From an uncultured Granulosicoccaceae bacterium (lineage in GTDB: Bacteria > Pseudomonadota > Gammaproteobacteria > Granulosicoccales > Granulosicoccaceae), in assembly GCA_938035125.1 (NCBI GenBank), contig CALHNS010000041.1, forward strand, positions 1 to 64,000: 64,000 nt of DNA, given 5' to 3'. Below the pieces are notes generated by a model. It was given only the letters and a program-made list of their open reading frames with translations. It made no database searches and had not been told where the DNA came from. The translations under genes were made by a program, and so were the position numbers. Below, one piece after another: positions 17,246 through 26,850 of the stretch. How positions within the stretch are numbered: position 1 is the stretch's first letter; every line of letters begins with the position of its first letter.

Positions 17246-18459
17246 AAAGTGCCGTCTTCTAACCGCACCACAGGATGGCTACCAGGATTGTACTGATATT
17301 TCTGAGCTTCTCTTTCATCAAAATCCACCCCCAAACCAGGCTGATCACTGACAAACATCTTTCCTTGACTTAACCCGTGGTTGGAAGGAAATAACGCATC
17401 ACAAGCCTCGGTACCTAAGGTTAAGTATTCTTGTATTCCAAAATTGGGTGCCCAAACATTCAAATGCGCTTGCGCTGCCATGGATATGGGAGAATGGCTC
17501 GGAGCGCCATGAAATCCGGTGCGAACGTGATGAAGAGCAGCTAAATCTACAATGCGCTTTACTGGTGTTATGCCGCCAGCATATGTCACCGCTACTCGAA
17601 TGAAATCGATTAGCTCGTTTTCAATTAACCGATTACAATCCCAAATAGAATTGAATACTTCACCGATGGCAATAGGAACTGTTGAATGTTGTCGCAAGAA
17701 TTTCAATGCGTTCTGATCTTCTGCTGGTGTTGGATCCTCTAGCCAGAATAAGCTAACCGGTTCTACGGCTTTAGCAAACTCAGCAGCTTCTCTAGGCAGT
17801 AACCGATGATGTACATCGTGCAAAAGTTTTAATTCAGGGCCAAATTTCTCTCGAATTTTCATGAGCGCTTCTGGCATAAATCGCATATAACGCGCAGTGT
17901 CCCAAATTTCTTCTTTAGGAATGATTCCACTGAAGTCGGTTATGAAAGGCGTATTCTGTTGATTATTATCAGCCACTCCGTAACCTTTGGTAGGCATACC
18001 CGGAATACCACACTGCACACGCACAGCTTGATAACCCTGCTCTTGATAGTAGGAAATTGAATCTATTAATCCTTCAAGATCAGACCCTGTAGCATGCGCG
18101 TACACCAACGCACCATCACGGCTTTTGCCACCTAGCAATTGATACAAAGGCATGCCCGCAAGCTTTGCTTTTATGTCCCACAGTGCCATGTCAATAGCAC
18201 CGATCGCGGCCATAGCGATTGGTCCACGACGAAAGTATGCGCCCTTGTAAAAATACTGCCAGATGTCTTCACTATTGCGCGGATCACGCCCGATTAAATT
18301 AGGTACTAGATAATCTTTAAGATACTGAGCGGGTAACGTTTCTCGGTTATTGAGAGTAGCGTCCCCCAATCCGTAAACGCCTTGATCTGTCATCACTTTT
18401 AAGGTGACATAATTTTTACCCGGGCCACCAATAAATACTTTTGCATCAGTGATCTTCAT
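17233..18459 (-). CDS. D-mannonate dehydratase-like enolase-superfamily enzyme (ManD/RspA type)
   Basis: A 408-residue member of the mandelate racemase/enolase superfamily, close to the usual ManD length. Metal ligands appear as HDVHHRLLP (Asp), FWLEDPTP (Glu) and IAIGEVFNS (Glu), and the later His in GFHGAPSHSPI is the usual general acid/base. The N-terminal capping segment ITDAKVFIGGPGKNYVTLKVMT and KGAYFRRGPIAMAAIGAIDMALWDI fit the ManD subgroup, which dehydrates D-mannonate to 2-keto-3-deoxygluconate (some members act weakly or on other acid sugars). It stands in the uronate locus, divergent from the KdgF-type cupin, and overlaps the MATE gene. Confidence 0.85.
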   Translation of the reverse strand: MKITDAKVFIGGPGKNYVTLKVMTDQGVYGLGDATLNNRETLPAQYLKDYLVPNLIGRDPRNSEDIWQYFYKGAYFRRGPIAMAAIGAIDMALWDIKAKLAGMPLYQLLGGKSRDGALVYAHATGSDLEGLIDSISYYQEQGYQAVRVQCGIPGMPTKGYGVADNNQQNTPFITDFSGIIPKEEIWDTARYMRFMPEALMKIREKFGPELKLLHDVHHRLLPREAAEFAKAVEPVSLFWLEDPTPAEDQNALKFLRQHSTVPIAIGEVFNSIWDCNRLIENELIDFIRVAVTYAGGITPVKRIVDLAALHHVRTGFHGAPSHSPISMAAQAHLNVWAPNFGIQEYLTLGTEACDALFPSNHGLSQGKMFVSDQPGLGVDFDEREAQKYQYNPGSHPVVRLEDGTLWNY

Positions 18460-18532
18460 GTAGAATTTCCAAGTGACTCATTCAATCAATAGATAAACAT
18501 TAAACCCCGACTACAAGCGCCAAAGGATAAGC

Positions 18533-18844
18533 ATGAGTAAATTTCCCGTAATCAACACAGATCCTGGTGTTACCCGTCAAGTGCTAGCCGATCACCCCGA
18601 CTTAATGCTGGTAGCATTTAACTTCACTGAAAAAGGGGCTGAAGGCGCACTTCACAGCCATCCTCATATTCAATCTACGTTCGTTAAATCAGGGCACTAT
18701 ATATTTACGATAAACGGTGTGAAAACGGAGGTGGGCCCAGGCGACAGTTTCGTTATTCCTACCAACGCAGAACATGGCTGTGTTTGTGTAGAGCCCGGCA
18801 CTTTGATTGATTCTTTTACGCCTCGACGTGATGATTTTCTATAG
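18533..18844 (+). CDS. kdgF: KdgF-type cupin (unsaturated uronate linearisation)
   Basis: A 103-residue single-domain cupin with metal ligands in the canonical pattern: HSHPHIQSTFVKSG (His, His, Gln) and, later, the second cupin motif PGDSFVIPTNAEHGC (His). The size and motifs match KdgF, which converts 4,5-unsaturated monouronates from pectin or alginate to the linear keto form (DKI or DEH). AAGGATAAGC gives a ribosome site before the ATG. It is on the plus strand but lies among the minus-strand alginate genes and shares a 73-bp divergent region with manD. The match to KdgF is by motif and context. Confidence 0.82.
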   Translation: MSKFPVINTDPGVTRQVLADHPDLMLVAFNFTEKGAEGALHSHPHIQSTFVKSGHYIFTINGVKTEVGPGDSFVIPTNAEHGCVCVEPGTLIDSFTPRRDDFL

Positions 18845-18857
18845 TGGTTAAACGTAT

Positions 18858-18892
18858 TCAGAGCAGGAGATTTATAGTCTCCCCTGCTCTGA
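18858..18892. terminator. Hairpin between convergent kdgF and SDR genes
   Basis: TCAGAGCAG (18858-18866) pairs with CTGCTCTGA (18884-18892), and GAGA with TCTC inside. It lies between two convergent stops. There is no long T-run on either side, so its strength is uncertain. Confidence 0.6.
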
Positions 18893-18908
18893 TTGTTCAC
18901 CGAATCGT

Positions 18909-19655
18909 TTACGAGAACACCATACCGCCGTTAATATCAATATTTGCACCAGTAACAAATGCCGCTTCCTCAGAAGCTAGGTAACACATTAAGTTAGCCA
19001 CATCTTCAGAACGACCTTCACGTTTAAGTGGTGTTGCCCCAGCGACATTCTTACGTACTTCAGGTTTGGTGAACGTGTTATGGAAATCCGTATCGATCAT
19101 ACCTGGGCAAACTGAATTCACTCGAATATCAGGGCCCAATTCTTTCGCCATACCTCGAACCATTGTCATTACAGCGCCTTTGGAGGCAGCGTAGGCAATC
19201 GAGCCTGGCCCGCCACCATCACGTCCAGCTTGTGATGCCGTTACCACGATAGAGCCACCGTTTTTCATTTCAGGCAAAGCAGCGCGAACCAAGTGTAGGA
19301 ATGAGGTTGCGTTTAAATCCATCACGGTTTGCCAATGTTCAATACTTAATTCAGGCAAGGGTTTTCGTGCAACTAAACCACCGGTTACATGAGCGAGAAT
19401 ATCCACAGAACCATATTTTTCCTTAGTGGCCGCCACAAGCTTCACCACTTCAGCCTCACTGGTCATATCGCCTTGTAATGCAAATGCACTTCCGCCATTG
19501 GCTTCTATTTCAGCCACCGCTGACTCCGCCCCATCTGCGCTACTGTGATAGTTGATAACAACATTCGCGCCCTCTTTTGCAAGCTTTAACGCTGTCGCGC
19601 GACCTATGTCACGTCCACCACCTGTTACGATTGCTGTTTTTCCTTTCAAATTCAT
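18909..19655 (-). CDS. SDR oxidoreductase, probable DEH (4-deoxy-5-hexoseulose uronate) reductase
   Basis: A 248-residue classical SDR with TGGGRDIG near residue 12, AHVTGG in place of NNAG, catalytic Ser in VVTASQAG, and YAASK with Tyr and Lys. After beta-2 it has NYHSS, lacking an acidic residue, which favours NADPH. In alginate degraders an SDR of this type (A1-R-like) reduces DEH to 2-keto-3-deoxy-D-gluconate. The placement, directly after the PL15 lyase gene (86-bp gap, same strand) and next to kdgF, supports that role. The family call is firm; the substrate is inferred from neighbours. Confidence 0.8.
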   Translation of the reverse strand: MNLKGKTAIVTGGGRDIGRATALKLAKEGANVVINYHSSADGAESAVAEIEANGGSAFALQGDMTSEAEVVKLVAATKEKYGSVDILAHVTGGLVARKPLPELSIEHWQTVMDLNATSFLHLVRAALPEMKNGGSIVVTASQAGRDGGGPGSIAYAASKGAVMTMVRGMAKELGPDIRVNSVCPGMIDTDFHNTFTKPEVRKNVAGATPLKREGRSEDVANLMCYLASEEAAFVTGANIDINGGMVFS

Positions 19656-19742
19656 GCCGTCATATACCTTTTTTGTCTGCTGAGTTAATTCGAATAAAAT
19701 TGTGTTGCGTTAATTATTTACTATGTCTTTGAAAAATGGCTG

Positions 19743-22085
19743 TTAACTTCCCACATCAAATGTTTTTGGAACTACTACTTTAAATGTACGGTCTTCCGAA
19801 TCAGTGAAATACAGATCGCAGTCATAACCTTGATCATCAAGAAAACTGAAAATCCTTTGCGGATTCGATACAGAATACGGCACTAACAATGTTGCGATGC
19901 GGTGGCGTATCGCTTTTGGGTACCGAGCCGTTAAACATGTACTAACGGGAAGCCCTTCATAATCTTCCGGATCGACATCTGGGAAATCTGACAGCTGAGA
20001 AATCTCTGCAGCCCCTGCTTCAGACCATAACACTTGCCCGTAAAATCCTGCTTTTTCACCGGTGTAACGAAAGGTCGTGGCGCTTAAATCCATTGGCGCA
20101 TTGGCGTGTAACAACCAATCAATGGTTACTGGCTCATCAGCATCTACAGAATCGACAATGACAAAGTAGCTGTTATTAACAAAGTACACATCTCTTAGAA
20201 CTTTCGTTACATGTGGTGTCAGTGATTGATAGGCAGCGGTTGCATCACCTTGGACAAAGATGTGATCTTCATGCTGCACTGCCGATGTAATGCGGCCGGT
20301 TGCGCGCATGGCTTGCGATTTATCCTTACCCGCATATTGACCATTTCCATCAATTAATAGAGCGTTCTTTGAACGCGTCTGTCGTCGCCAGTTCTGGTGC
20401 ATTGAGCTATTGAATGCTACGTAGTAACCAGACTGAATCGCTAAATCTTCACCGAACCCAGCCAAACAGAACGCATTTTGATCACCATGGCTATGGCTAA
20501 TCGAACCAAAGGGTGATGATTTCATCACAAATTGAATATGCTTATCCGGATCGTCCATATTCGATTGGACAGCAGCCCAACCGATACCTTTAAACCAACG
20601 CAAAGTGTCACTCTCTTCAGGTGCTTTAGCTTCAACGTTTGGAAAATCGGTTCTATAGGTTAATTCATCAAAATTTAAATCCCACCAACCATAATTATAA
20701 AACGCCATTTCGGTGCCAGGATCATTTCGTTTAATCTCATCGTAATACCACTGATAGGCCGTGTTACCAGTGACACCTGCGAACTGTCGTAAGTTATAAC
20801 CTATCTTTAACGAAGGTAAATCTCCCATTGTGCTGTCATCGCCAAAGGTGGCTCGGCGAGTGTTGGGAGCTTTTGTATAAAGTGGAAAATCACCCGTTTT
20901 TTGAAAAAAGGGTCGACGGTATAAATCTATGTCGGTGTAACTTTTCAACAAATTAACCGCATCAATTAGATACGCCATACCGGTCATCCAGTAATGTGGC
21001 CCCTCAGCCCAACCACCTTGGTTGTCACCCCACGGCGAATAGACGGTTGACAAAAATTCAATGGCATAATCCAACCAGACTTCGGCCTCAGGTTCATCAT
21101 CTAACAAACTGATGGATGCCGGTATTAAAACAGCCGATACTGCGCGAACCGCATGACTGTCGAACGGAAATAATTGGATATTAGCGTGTTTAATTATATG
21201 ATCGGCTGTTTCGCGCGTTCTTACCAGTAAAGCGGTTCTCACCAATTCACGCTCTTCGTCATTAAGTTCGTCATACAGCCAATCGTATCCCCAAGCCAAT
21301 GCACCGTTCACACGGAATGCCCACTCGTCGGTATAACTGCGAGATGTCGTGCCGGAAGGATTCCAAGAGGCAGCATCTAACAGCCACGCTTTAGCTCGCT
21401 TGGTTAATTCAGCATCCCCAGTTATGGCACCACCAACAGCTAAATGCCGGATAGCATAAATAAGTTCTTGTAGGTCGATATACGTTTGCCGCCAAATACT
21501 GGCAACTCGCTTATGGTCTGGATAGCCCTTAGGTTCAGGCATAATTTCCCGATCTATCCATGGTAAAACCGATTTTTCGAAAAAAACGTCCCAAGTGCAA
21601 TGAGAAGGATTTTTAGCAAGTTCAGACCTGAACTCTGTGATGCGATCTTTGTTCATCCACAGTCGAGGATGTTCCAAATTTATGGATGTATAACGCTCTT
21701 CTCTTGAAGGCAATGGCGTTTGGGGTAAATCAGGCGCAATAGTAAAATGTCGATCGCGACTCCACTCACTAATAACAGAATGTTCACTAGGGGACCAGAC
21801 GGCGTATGACCAAATATAGTCACCACTTTCGAACGTTTTATTAGGTGTGAAAAAATTCAGCGCAATGCCACTAAAGATATCCGTATCTGATGACGAATAT
21901 TGATTGTTTTGAGATATACGAATCGCATATTGCGCGCCATCTTCTAAGGTTGGCAACCAAGTAAAACGAGGTGGGTTCTCTACAATCTCTGTGCCCTCGT
22001 TTGGAGAGTACTGAATTGTCAGCCTGCCAGGTTTAGGCTCATCAAGCACCGACAAATCTACGGTTGATTGGCTTCCACTATTCAT
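19743..22085 (-). CDS. Oligoalginate lyase, polysaccharide lyase family 15
   Basis: 780 residues from the ATG at 22085. The start is chosen because the PL15 family begins about 13 residues before the DEPKPG segment; a GTG at 22157 would add 24 residues but lies in a palindrome and has no ribosome site. From memory it closely follows Atu3025 of Agrobacterium (about 776 residues): [58 protein letters not shown], and [17 protein letters not shown] of the heparinase II/III-like domain. The enzyme cuts unsaturated or saturated alginate oligomers exolytically to monomers. No signal peptide, so it acts in the cytoplasm on oligomers brought in by the AlgQ/M/S-type importer encoded upstream. Confidence 0.92.
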   Translation of the reverse strand: MNSGSQSTVDLSVLDEPKPGRLTIQYSPNEGTEIVENPPRFTWLPTLEDGAQYAIRISQNNQYSSSDTDIFSGIALNFFTPNKTFESGDYIWSYAVWSPSEHSVISEWSRDRHFTIAPDLPQTPLPSREERYTSINLEHPRLWMNKDRITEFRSELAKNPSHCTWDVFFEKSVLPWIDREIMPEPKGYPDHKRVASIWRQTYIDLQELIYAIRHLAVGGAITGDAELTKRAKAWLLDAASWNPSGTTSRSYTDEWAFRVNGALAWGYDWLYDELNDEERELVRTALLVRTRETADHIIKHANIQLFPFDSHAVRAVSAVLIPASISLLDDEPEAEVWLDYAIEFLSTVYSPWGDNQGGWAEGPHYWMTGMAYLIDAVNLLKSYTDIDLYRRPFFQKTGDFPLYTKAPNTRRATFGDDSTMGDLPSLKIGYNLRQFAGVTGNTAYQWYYDEIKRNDPGTEMAFYNYGWWDLNFDELTYRTDFPNVEAKAPEESDTLRWFKGIGWAAVQSNMDDPDKHIQFVMKSSPFGSISHSHGDQNAFCLAGFGEDLAIQSGYYVAFNSSMHQNWRRQTRSKNALLIDGNGQYAGKDKSQAMRATGRITSAVQHEDHIFVQGDATAAYQSLTPHVTKVLRDVYFVNNSYFVIVDSVDADEPVTIDWLLHANAPMDLSATTFRYTGEKAGFYGQVLWSEAGAAEISQLSDFPDVDPEDYEGLPVSTCLTARYPKAIRHRIATLLVPYSVSNPQRIFSFLDDQGYDCDLYFTDSEDRTFKVVVPKTFDVGS

Positions 22086-22137
22086 GCTTAAGGTCGTTGC
22101 TTTATTAAAAGATGTAGGGATTTTGTCATTGCTAAGA

Positions 22138-22158
22138 GGTGGCGCAAGTTGCGCCACC
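22138..22158. promoter_or_regulatory. 21-bp perfect palindrome in the PL15 leader
   Basis: Arms GGTGGCGCAA (22138-22147) and TTGCGCCACC (22149-22158) around a single central G. It lies 53 bp before the likely PL15 start and 2 bp from the heptamer array. It can be an operator or, as RNA, a 7-bp GC-rich stem. There is no T-run, so it is not a standard terminator. Confidence 0.55.
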
Positions 22159-22160
22159 CC

Positions 22161-22258
22161 CTGCTTACTGCTTACTGCTTACTGCTTACTGCTTACTGCT
22201 TACTGCTTACTGCTTACTGCTTACTGCTTACTGCTTACTGCTTACTGCTTACTGCTTA
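22161..22258. repeat. Tandem repeat, 14 perfect copies of CTGCTTA (TAAGCAG on the minus strand)
   Basis: Ninety-eight bases of an uninterrupted 7-bp unit. It starts 4 bp after the algQ-like stop codon, in the direction of transcription, and ends just before the palindrome ahead of the PL15 gene. Each minus-strand unit carries TAA, and because 7 is not a multiple of 3 all three frames are closed. The plus strand stays open as a (LLTAYCL)n repeat, which I take to be chance. Perfect short repeats of this length are prone to slippage. Confidence 0.97.
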
Positions 22259-22262
22259 TAAA

Positions 22263-23825
22263 TTAACCACCATACTGACGTTTGTATGCAGAATTCATAA
22301 CCTCTAGAACGTCTGCCAGACCTTTCTTAGCTAACTGATCTTGGTAGTCATCCCATTCGGCTTCAACATCACCGTTACCAAGCACCCAAGTTTGCTGGCG
22401 CTCTAACATGTAATCACGAACACTAGGCCAGAACTTGTCATACACCTTTTGCTCGTCAGCAGTGAACGCCACACCAAGGAATTGATCAATTAGGTAATCA
22501 CCTTCGTCGTACAAAGCAATCCCTTCTAATGCAAATTCATTCGACCACTGCTTTTCGTAGTTGTAGTCTTGAAAGTAACCACGAGCTTGCAGCTGTGAAC
22601 CTACTGCATACAGTTGGTTGTTCACAGGCTCATCGCTGTTAAGCACTTCGTCTTTGAAAATCGCTTGGCCATCAACCATTTCATATTGCACGCCTTCTGC
22701 GCCAAAATTGGCTAAGCGACGACCTTTCTCAGTGAACCAAAAGTCGAAATACTTTATGGTTTCAACAGCATGCTTATTAGTGCCACCAATTGCCCAACCA
22801 TCTGGCTTGATAGGTATGCGACGGTGCTCTTCAATACGTTTACCCGATGGTGAAGCCGGAGGTGCGAACGCTTTGAATGCAAATCCATCAATTTGATCGG
22901 ACAAACGGTTGTAACCTGAAGTTGAGGCAAACCAATCGTGAGTCGAACCGCCTAAATTTTCAGATAGCAAAAATTCACGTGAAGAACTACCACGAGTGAA
23001 TATTTCAGCATCTACTAGCCCTTCTTCGTACCAACGAGCTAAATTCTTAATGCCTTCACGATAACCTTCACCGGCGTAGGGGTGTTTAATTTCACCATCT
23101 TCTACCATGAAGTCATGGTAAGTATCTGAACCCGAAGAACGACCATCCCATAAAGTAACTAATCGGATTAATTCAGGCCACTGACGCGCGAAGTACGGTA
23201 CTTCATCGGCCACACCATTACCGTTAGGATCTTGAGTTTTAAACGCACGAAGTACAGCCTCGTATTCATCTACTGTTTCAGGCACATCTAGCTCTAAAGC
23301 ATCTAGCCAGTCATAACGAATGAAAAACGCACGACCGTATTTTCCGTCAGGCAAATACGGGATGTAATACATATTCCCGTCAGCTGCTGAAATAGCTGCT
23401 TTGATTTCAGGCTTCTCTTCAAAGAACTTTTTAAGGTTCGGGGCATGTTCATCAATTAGATCATTCAAAGGAATGAAGGCCCCTTCTGGACCGTATTGAT
23501 TAACAAAGTCTTTAATTCGGCTTGAACCGACAATATCAGGAATTTTTCCAGAAGCAAGCATCAGATTTAACGCTTCAGTCTTGCCTGTGTTCTCGCTATC
23601 GGTTCGTATGTTTGCACCAACCGTTGCATCTATAAGATGAATATTGGTAAGCGCTCTGGCTTCAACCTCTACCGGCCAATCTTCTTCATAAACAGGATAG
23701 CGTTTATGGTTCATCTGGATAGTTAATTCCAGAGGTTCGTCAACAATTTTATAGTCCTCAGCCAATGCCATCGATGAGATAACAGAGGTTGCGACCATTG
23801 CTGTTACAAGGGCTTTCAATTTCAT
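22263..23825 (-). CDS. algQ: Alginate-oligosaccharide-binding protein, AlgQ-like (ABC solute-binding)
   Basis: 520 residues from the ATG at 23825, chosen because it gives a clean signal peptide ([24 protein letters not shown]); a GTG nine bases earlier is possible. The mature part closely follows Sphingomonas AlgQ1/AlgQ2 as I recall them: [72 protein letters not shown], the EF-hand-like calcium loop [12 protein letters not shown], and [12 protein letters not shown]. AlgQ delivers alginate oligomers to AlgM1M2SS. Here it lies last in the importer operon (48 bp after algM2) and just before the repeat array and the lyase gene. Confidence 0.9.
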   Translation of the reverse strand: MKLKALVTAMVATSVISSMALAEDYKIVDEPLELTIQMNHKRYPVYEEDWPVEVEARALTNIHLIDATVGANIRTDSENTGKTEALNLMLASGKIPDIVGSSRIKDFVNQYGPEGAFIPLNDLIDEHAPNLKKFFEEKPEIKAAISAADGNMYYIPYLPDGKYGRAFFIRYDWLDALELDVPETVDEYEAVLRAFKTQDPNGNGVADEVPYFARQWPELIRLVTLWDGRSSGSDTYHDFMVEDGEIKHPYAGEGYREGIKNLARWYEEGLVDAEIFTRGSSSREFLLSENLGGSTHDWFASTSGYNRLSDQIDGFAFKAFAPPASPSGKRIEEHRRIPIKPDGWAIGGTNKHAVETIKYFDFWFTEKGRRLANFGAEGVQYEMVDGQAIFKDEVLNSDEPVNNQLYAVGSQLQARGYFQDYNYEKQWSNEFALEGIALYDEGDYLIDQFLGVAFTADEQKVYDKFWPSVRDYMLERQQTWVLGNGDVEAEWDDYQDQLAKKGLADVLEVMNSAYKRQYGG

Positions 23826-23873
23826 AACTAACACTCTCTCCTAAGAACTGCGGTTGTTACTTCTAGCATTTTT

Positions 23874-24758
23874 TTACTCCTTGACTCCGCCAAGAAGAAT
23901 GCCTTTCTCGAAGTATTTTTGAATAAACGGATACACAATTAACACAGGTATTATTGAACAAACAATAATTGCTGCGGTTACAGACTCCACCCCATAAGGC
24001 TGGGTTGAAAGGGTTGCAGTGAATTCCTGATCATCAGACAAAAAGGCAATGGTGTGTCGCAGAAAAACCTGAAGAGGTATTTTCTCTTCACTTTGCAATA
24101 ACACCATGGCCCAGAAGAACCCATTCCAGCGCGCCACAATACAAAACAAAGTAATGGTGGCGATAGCCGGTTTAGATAAAGGAATGTACACTTTCCAAAG
24201 AATTTGAAAATCATTAGCACCGTCCATGCGTGCTGCTTCTTCGAAACTTGATGGTAAAGCTTCAAAAAAGTTTCTCAGTAATATGATGTTAAAGGCATTA
24301 ACAGCAAAGCCAATAATGATACCGAAGTAGCTGTCCAACAATCCAAGATCACGCATATTGAGAAAGAATGGAATTAAGCCTGCGTTGAACCATAAGGTGA
24401 ACGCCACGAACAAATTCCAAAATCGACGCCCTATTAACTGAGGCCTTGATAACGCGTAGGCTCCTGGAATGATGATGATCAAGCTCATCAAGGTGCCACC
24501 AATGGTGTATATGAACGTATTCTTGTACGACACCCAAAATTGAGATTGAGTGAGCACGTATTTATACGCCGCTAGCGTACTATCGACAGGGGTAAGCACC
24601 ACTTTTCCTGCAGCGGCTGCAAAACCGCCACTAAACGATACAGCTGCAATATAAATAAAAGGGTAAAACGTGGCAACGGTAAATAGCCCAATTAAAATGG
24701 ACGTTGCAATTGCGAATAATTTATCGCCACGAGAATATAAATTCATGTTCATCGCCAT
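23874..24758 (-). CDS. algM2: ABC transporter permease, AlgM2-like
   Basis: A 294-residue membrane protein with six hydrophobic segments and the EAA loop EEAARMDGANDFQILWKVYIPLSKPAI (about residues 170-195), which docks to the ATPase. The length and ending (YFEKGILLGGVKE) fit the carbohydrate permease group CUT1-like type that includes AlgM2 and LplC. It starts 7 bp after algM1 and pairs with it to form the channel. Specificity for alginate oligomers is inferred from the neighbouring AlgQ-like protein and lyase. Confidence 0.88.
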   Translation of the reverse strand: MAMNMNLYSRGDKLFAIATSILIGLFTVATFYPFIYIAAVSFSGGFAAAAGKVVLTPVDSTLAAYKYVLTQSQFWVSYKNTFIYTIGGTLMSLIIIIPGAYALSRPQLIGRRFWNLFVAFTLWFNAGLIPFFLNMRDLGLLDSYFGIIIGFAVNAFNIILLRNFFEALPSSFEEAARMDGANDFQILWKVYIPLSKPAIATITLFCIVARWNGFFWAMVLLQSEEKIPLQVFLRHTIAFLSDDQEFTATLSTQPYGVESVTAAIIVCSIIPVLIVYPFIQKYFEKGILLGGVKE

Positions 24759-24765
24759 ATCTCGC

Positions 24766-25749
24766 CTACCACAACGATGTGCGCGAATAACGTCGCGACA
24801 GTGTATTGGCAGCCATTACTAATACGAAGGCGACAACTGCGTTAAATAAGCCCGCTGCAGCGGCAACATCATAATTCCCACTTTGCAACCCTTGCCTATA
24901 AACATAGGTGTTCACAACATCGGCTGTTGACCAAGTGGCAGGCTGATACAGAAGAATGATCAGTTCGAACGACACTTCCATGATATTGCCAATACGAATA
25001 ATCAACATAATAATGATGGTGGGCAAGATAGATGGAATGGTTATTTTCCACATCATTTGCCAGCGACTGGCGCCATCAACCACGGCGCTCTCGTACAGCG
25101 ATGGGTTGACACCTGCAATGGCAGCAAGGAACACTATTGATCCAAACCCAGCTTCTTGCCAAATTCCCGTACCCACAAAAATCGGGCGAAACCACTCAGG
25201 TTTGGTTAAAAAGTATATCGAGTCGAATCCGAACCAACCCATGATGGTGTTTACTACACCGGCTGTAGGTGAGAACGCGGTCGTTACAATACCTGCGATG
25301 ATGACTGTTGAAATAAAATGAGGCAAATAAACGATAGTTTGTGCAGTGCGCTTGAAGGCTGCATTCAATATTTCATTGAACATCAACGCTAGAATTATAG
25401 GCGCTGGAAAACCGAACAATAAATTCAGCGCACTGATCTTTATGGTATTACTTACAGCTCGTAGAAATTGATCGTTGGAAAACAACGTTTGGAAATGCTC
25501 CAACCCAACCCATGGGCTTGCAGCTACACCTCGAAATATCGAATAATCTTTAAACGCAATTTGCAGCCCGTACATAGGCTTGTACAAAAACACGATCATC
25601 CATACGATCGTTGGCAACAGCATCAGGTAAATTTGCCATTCGTTACGAATGTGGTCACCCAGCCAAATGAGCTTATGCTTTAAGGATCGCTTGGGCACCA
25701 CAGTGCTCACAGCACGACCATGCTGATTATCAGGAACAGAGCTCATCAA
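24766..25749 (-). CDS. algM1: ABC transporter permease, AlgM1-like
   Basis: A 327-residue protein with a long cytoplasmic N-terminus followed by six membrane segments and the EAA loop YESAVVDGASRWQMMWKITIPSILPTI. The sequence IRNEWQIYLMLLPTIVWMIVFLYKPMYGLQIAFKDYS is typical of LplB/AlgM1 permeases. It overlaps algS by 4 bp and is 7 bp ahead of algM2. The partner of AlgM2 in the importer. Confidence 0.88.
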   Translation of the reverse strand: MMSSVPDNQHGRAVSTVVPKRSLKHKLIWLGDHIRNEWQIYLMLLPTIVWMIVFLYKPMYGLQIAFKDYSIFRGVAASPWVGLEHFQTLFSNDQFLRAVSNTIKISALNLLFGFPAPIILALMFNEILNAAFKRTAQTIVYLPHFISTVIIAGIVTTAFSPTAGVVNTIMGWFGFDSIYFLTKPEWFRPIFVGTGIWQEAGFGSIVFLAAIAGVNPSLYESAVVDGASRWQMMWKITIPSILPTIIIMLIIRIGNIMEVSFELIILLYQPATWSTADVVNTYVYRQGLQSGNYDVAAAAGLFNAVVAFVLVMAANTLSRRYSRTSLW

Positions 25750-26840
25750 TCAGCTCGCTCTGGAATGGCTAAACCTGATTTGGCATCAAACACTTTGACT
25801 CTTGCCGTGGGCACGTAGATCTGTTCAACTCCAGACAAACGCCCGACATCCCCACCTTCGGTACCAGTTTTTATAATAATATTTTCATCACCAACTGCTG
25901 CATGCAGCAGTGCTTCTGAACCCAATGTCTCCACTAAGTCGAGTTTTATCGGTACGGAGAAAGAATCACCTTCATTTTCTAGAAAAATATGCTCAGGACG
26001 AATCCCCATAACAACCGGTTGCCCCTCTTCCACATCTAAAGCTTTGGGTACTGAGAATGAATTACCATTAACATCCACATGCATACCGTCTGAGGATTTT
26101 TTTATTACCCCCTCAATCTGATTCATTGGAGGTGAACCAATAAAGCCTGCAACAAAAGTGTTTGCAGGGTTCATAAATAAATCCATCGGCGTGCCGATTT
26201 GTTCAATTACCCCACCGTTCATTACTACAATTCGATCTGCCAAAGTCATCGCCTCTACTTGATCGTGAGTAACGTACACACTGGTGGCTTCCAAACGATT
26301 ATGAAGACGTTTGATTTCAGCACGCATTTGGGTGCGAAGTTTTGCATCTAGATTAGACAACGGTTCGTCAAACAGAAAAACCTTAGGACGCCGCACTATT
26401 GCTCGACCCATGGCAACACGTTGACGCTGTCCACCCGATAAGTTCGCAGGTCGTCGATCTAAATAAGGGGTTAGCCCTAAGGTTTCTGCTACCTCTTTCA
26501 CCGCTTTTTCAATATGATCTTTGGGTTCTTTGCGAATCCGCAAACCAAAAGCGATGTTCTCCGCCACGTTTAAATGAGGATAAAGTGCATAATTTTGAAA
26601 CACCATCGCAACATCACGATCTTTTGGTGCAACGCGATTGACCACGCGATCATCAATAGAGATGGTGCCGTCCGAAATCTCTTCCAGCCCCGCTATCATT
26701 CGTAACGTTGTTGATTTACCACAACCTGAAGGCCCAACTAGAACTACGAACTCTTTCGGCGCAATGTCTAAATCGATACCATGGACTACTTCGATATCGC
26801 CATAGCGTTTAACGATTTTATTTATAATCAGGTTAGACAT
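25746..26840 (-). CDS. algS: ABC transporter ATPase, AlgS-like
   Basis: A 364-residue MalK/UgpC-type ATPase. Walker A GPSGCGKST at 36-44, Q-loop in FQNYALYPH, signature LSGGQ at 134-138, Walker B VFLFDEP at 154-160, and a C-terminal TOBE/regulatory domain with MGIRPEHI. The length is that of AlgS. It energises the AlgM1/AlgM2 pair. It overlaps algM1 by 4 bp and follows the GntR gene by 10 bp, so the regulator heads the importer operon. Confidence 0.9.
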   Translation of the reverse strand: MSNLIINKIVKRYGDIEVVHGIDLDIAPKEFVVLVGPSGCGKSTTLRMIAGLEEISDGTISIDDRVVNRVAPKDRDVAMVFQNYALYPHLNVAENIAFGLRIRKEPKDHIEKAVKEVAETLGLTPYLDRRPANLSGGQRQRVAMGRAIVRRPKVFLFDEPLSNLDAKLRTQMRAEIKRLHNRLEATSVYVTHDQVEAMTLADRIVVMNGGVIEQIGTPMDLFMNPANTFVAGFIGSPPMNQIEGVIKKSSDGMHVDVNGNSFSVPKALDVEEGQPVVMGIRPEHIFLENEGDSFSVPIKLDLVETLGSEALLHAAVGDENIIIKTGTEGGDVGRLSGVEQIYVPTARVKVFDAKSGLAIPERAD

Positions 26841-26850
26841 AAAGTATTTT

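Noticed and set aside
22161-22258. CRISPR-like array
   Set aside because: The unit is 7 bp with no spacers and no cas genes nearby.
22084-22266. Open plus-strand frame with (LLTAYCL)n repeats
   Set aside because: It is only the tandem repeat read in an open frame. It has no start signal and overlaps the importer-lyase junction on the other strand.
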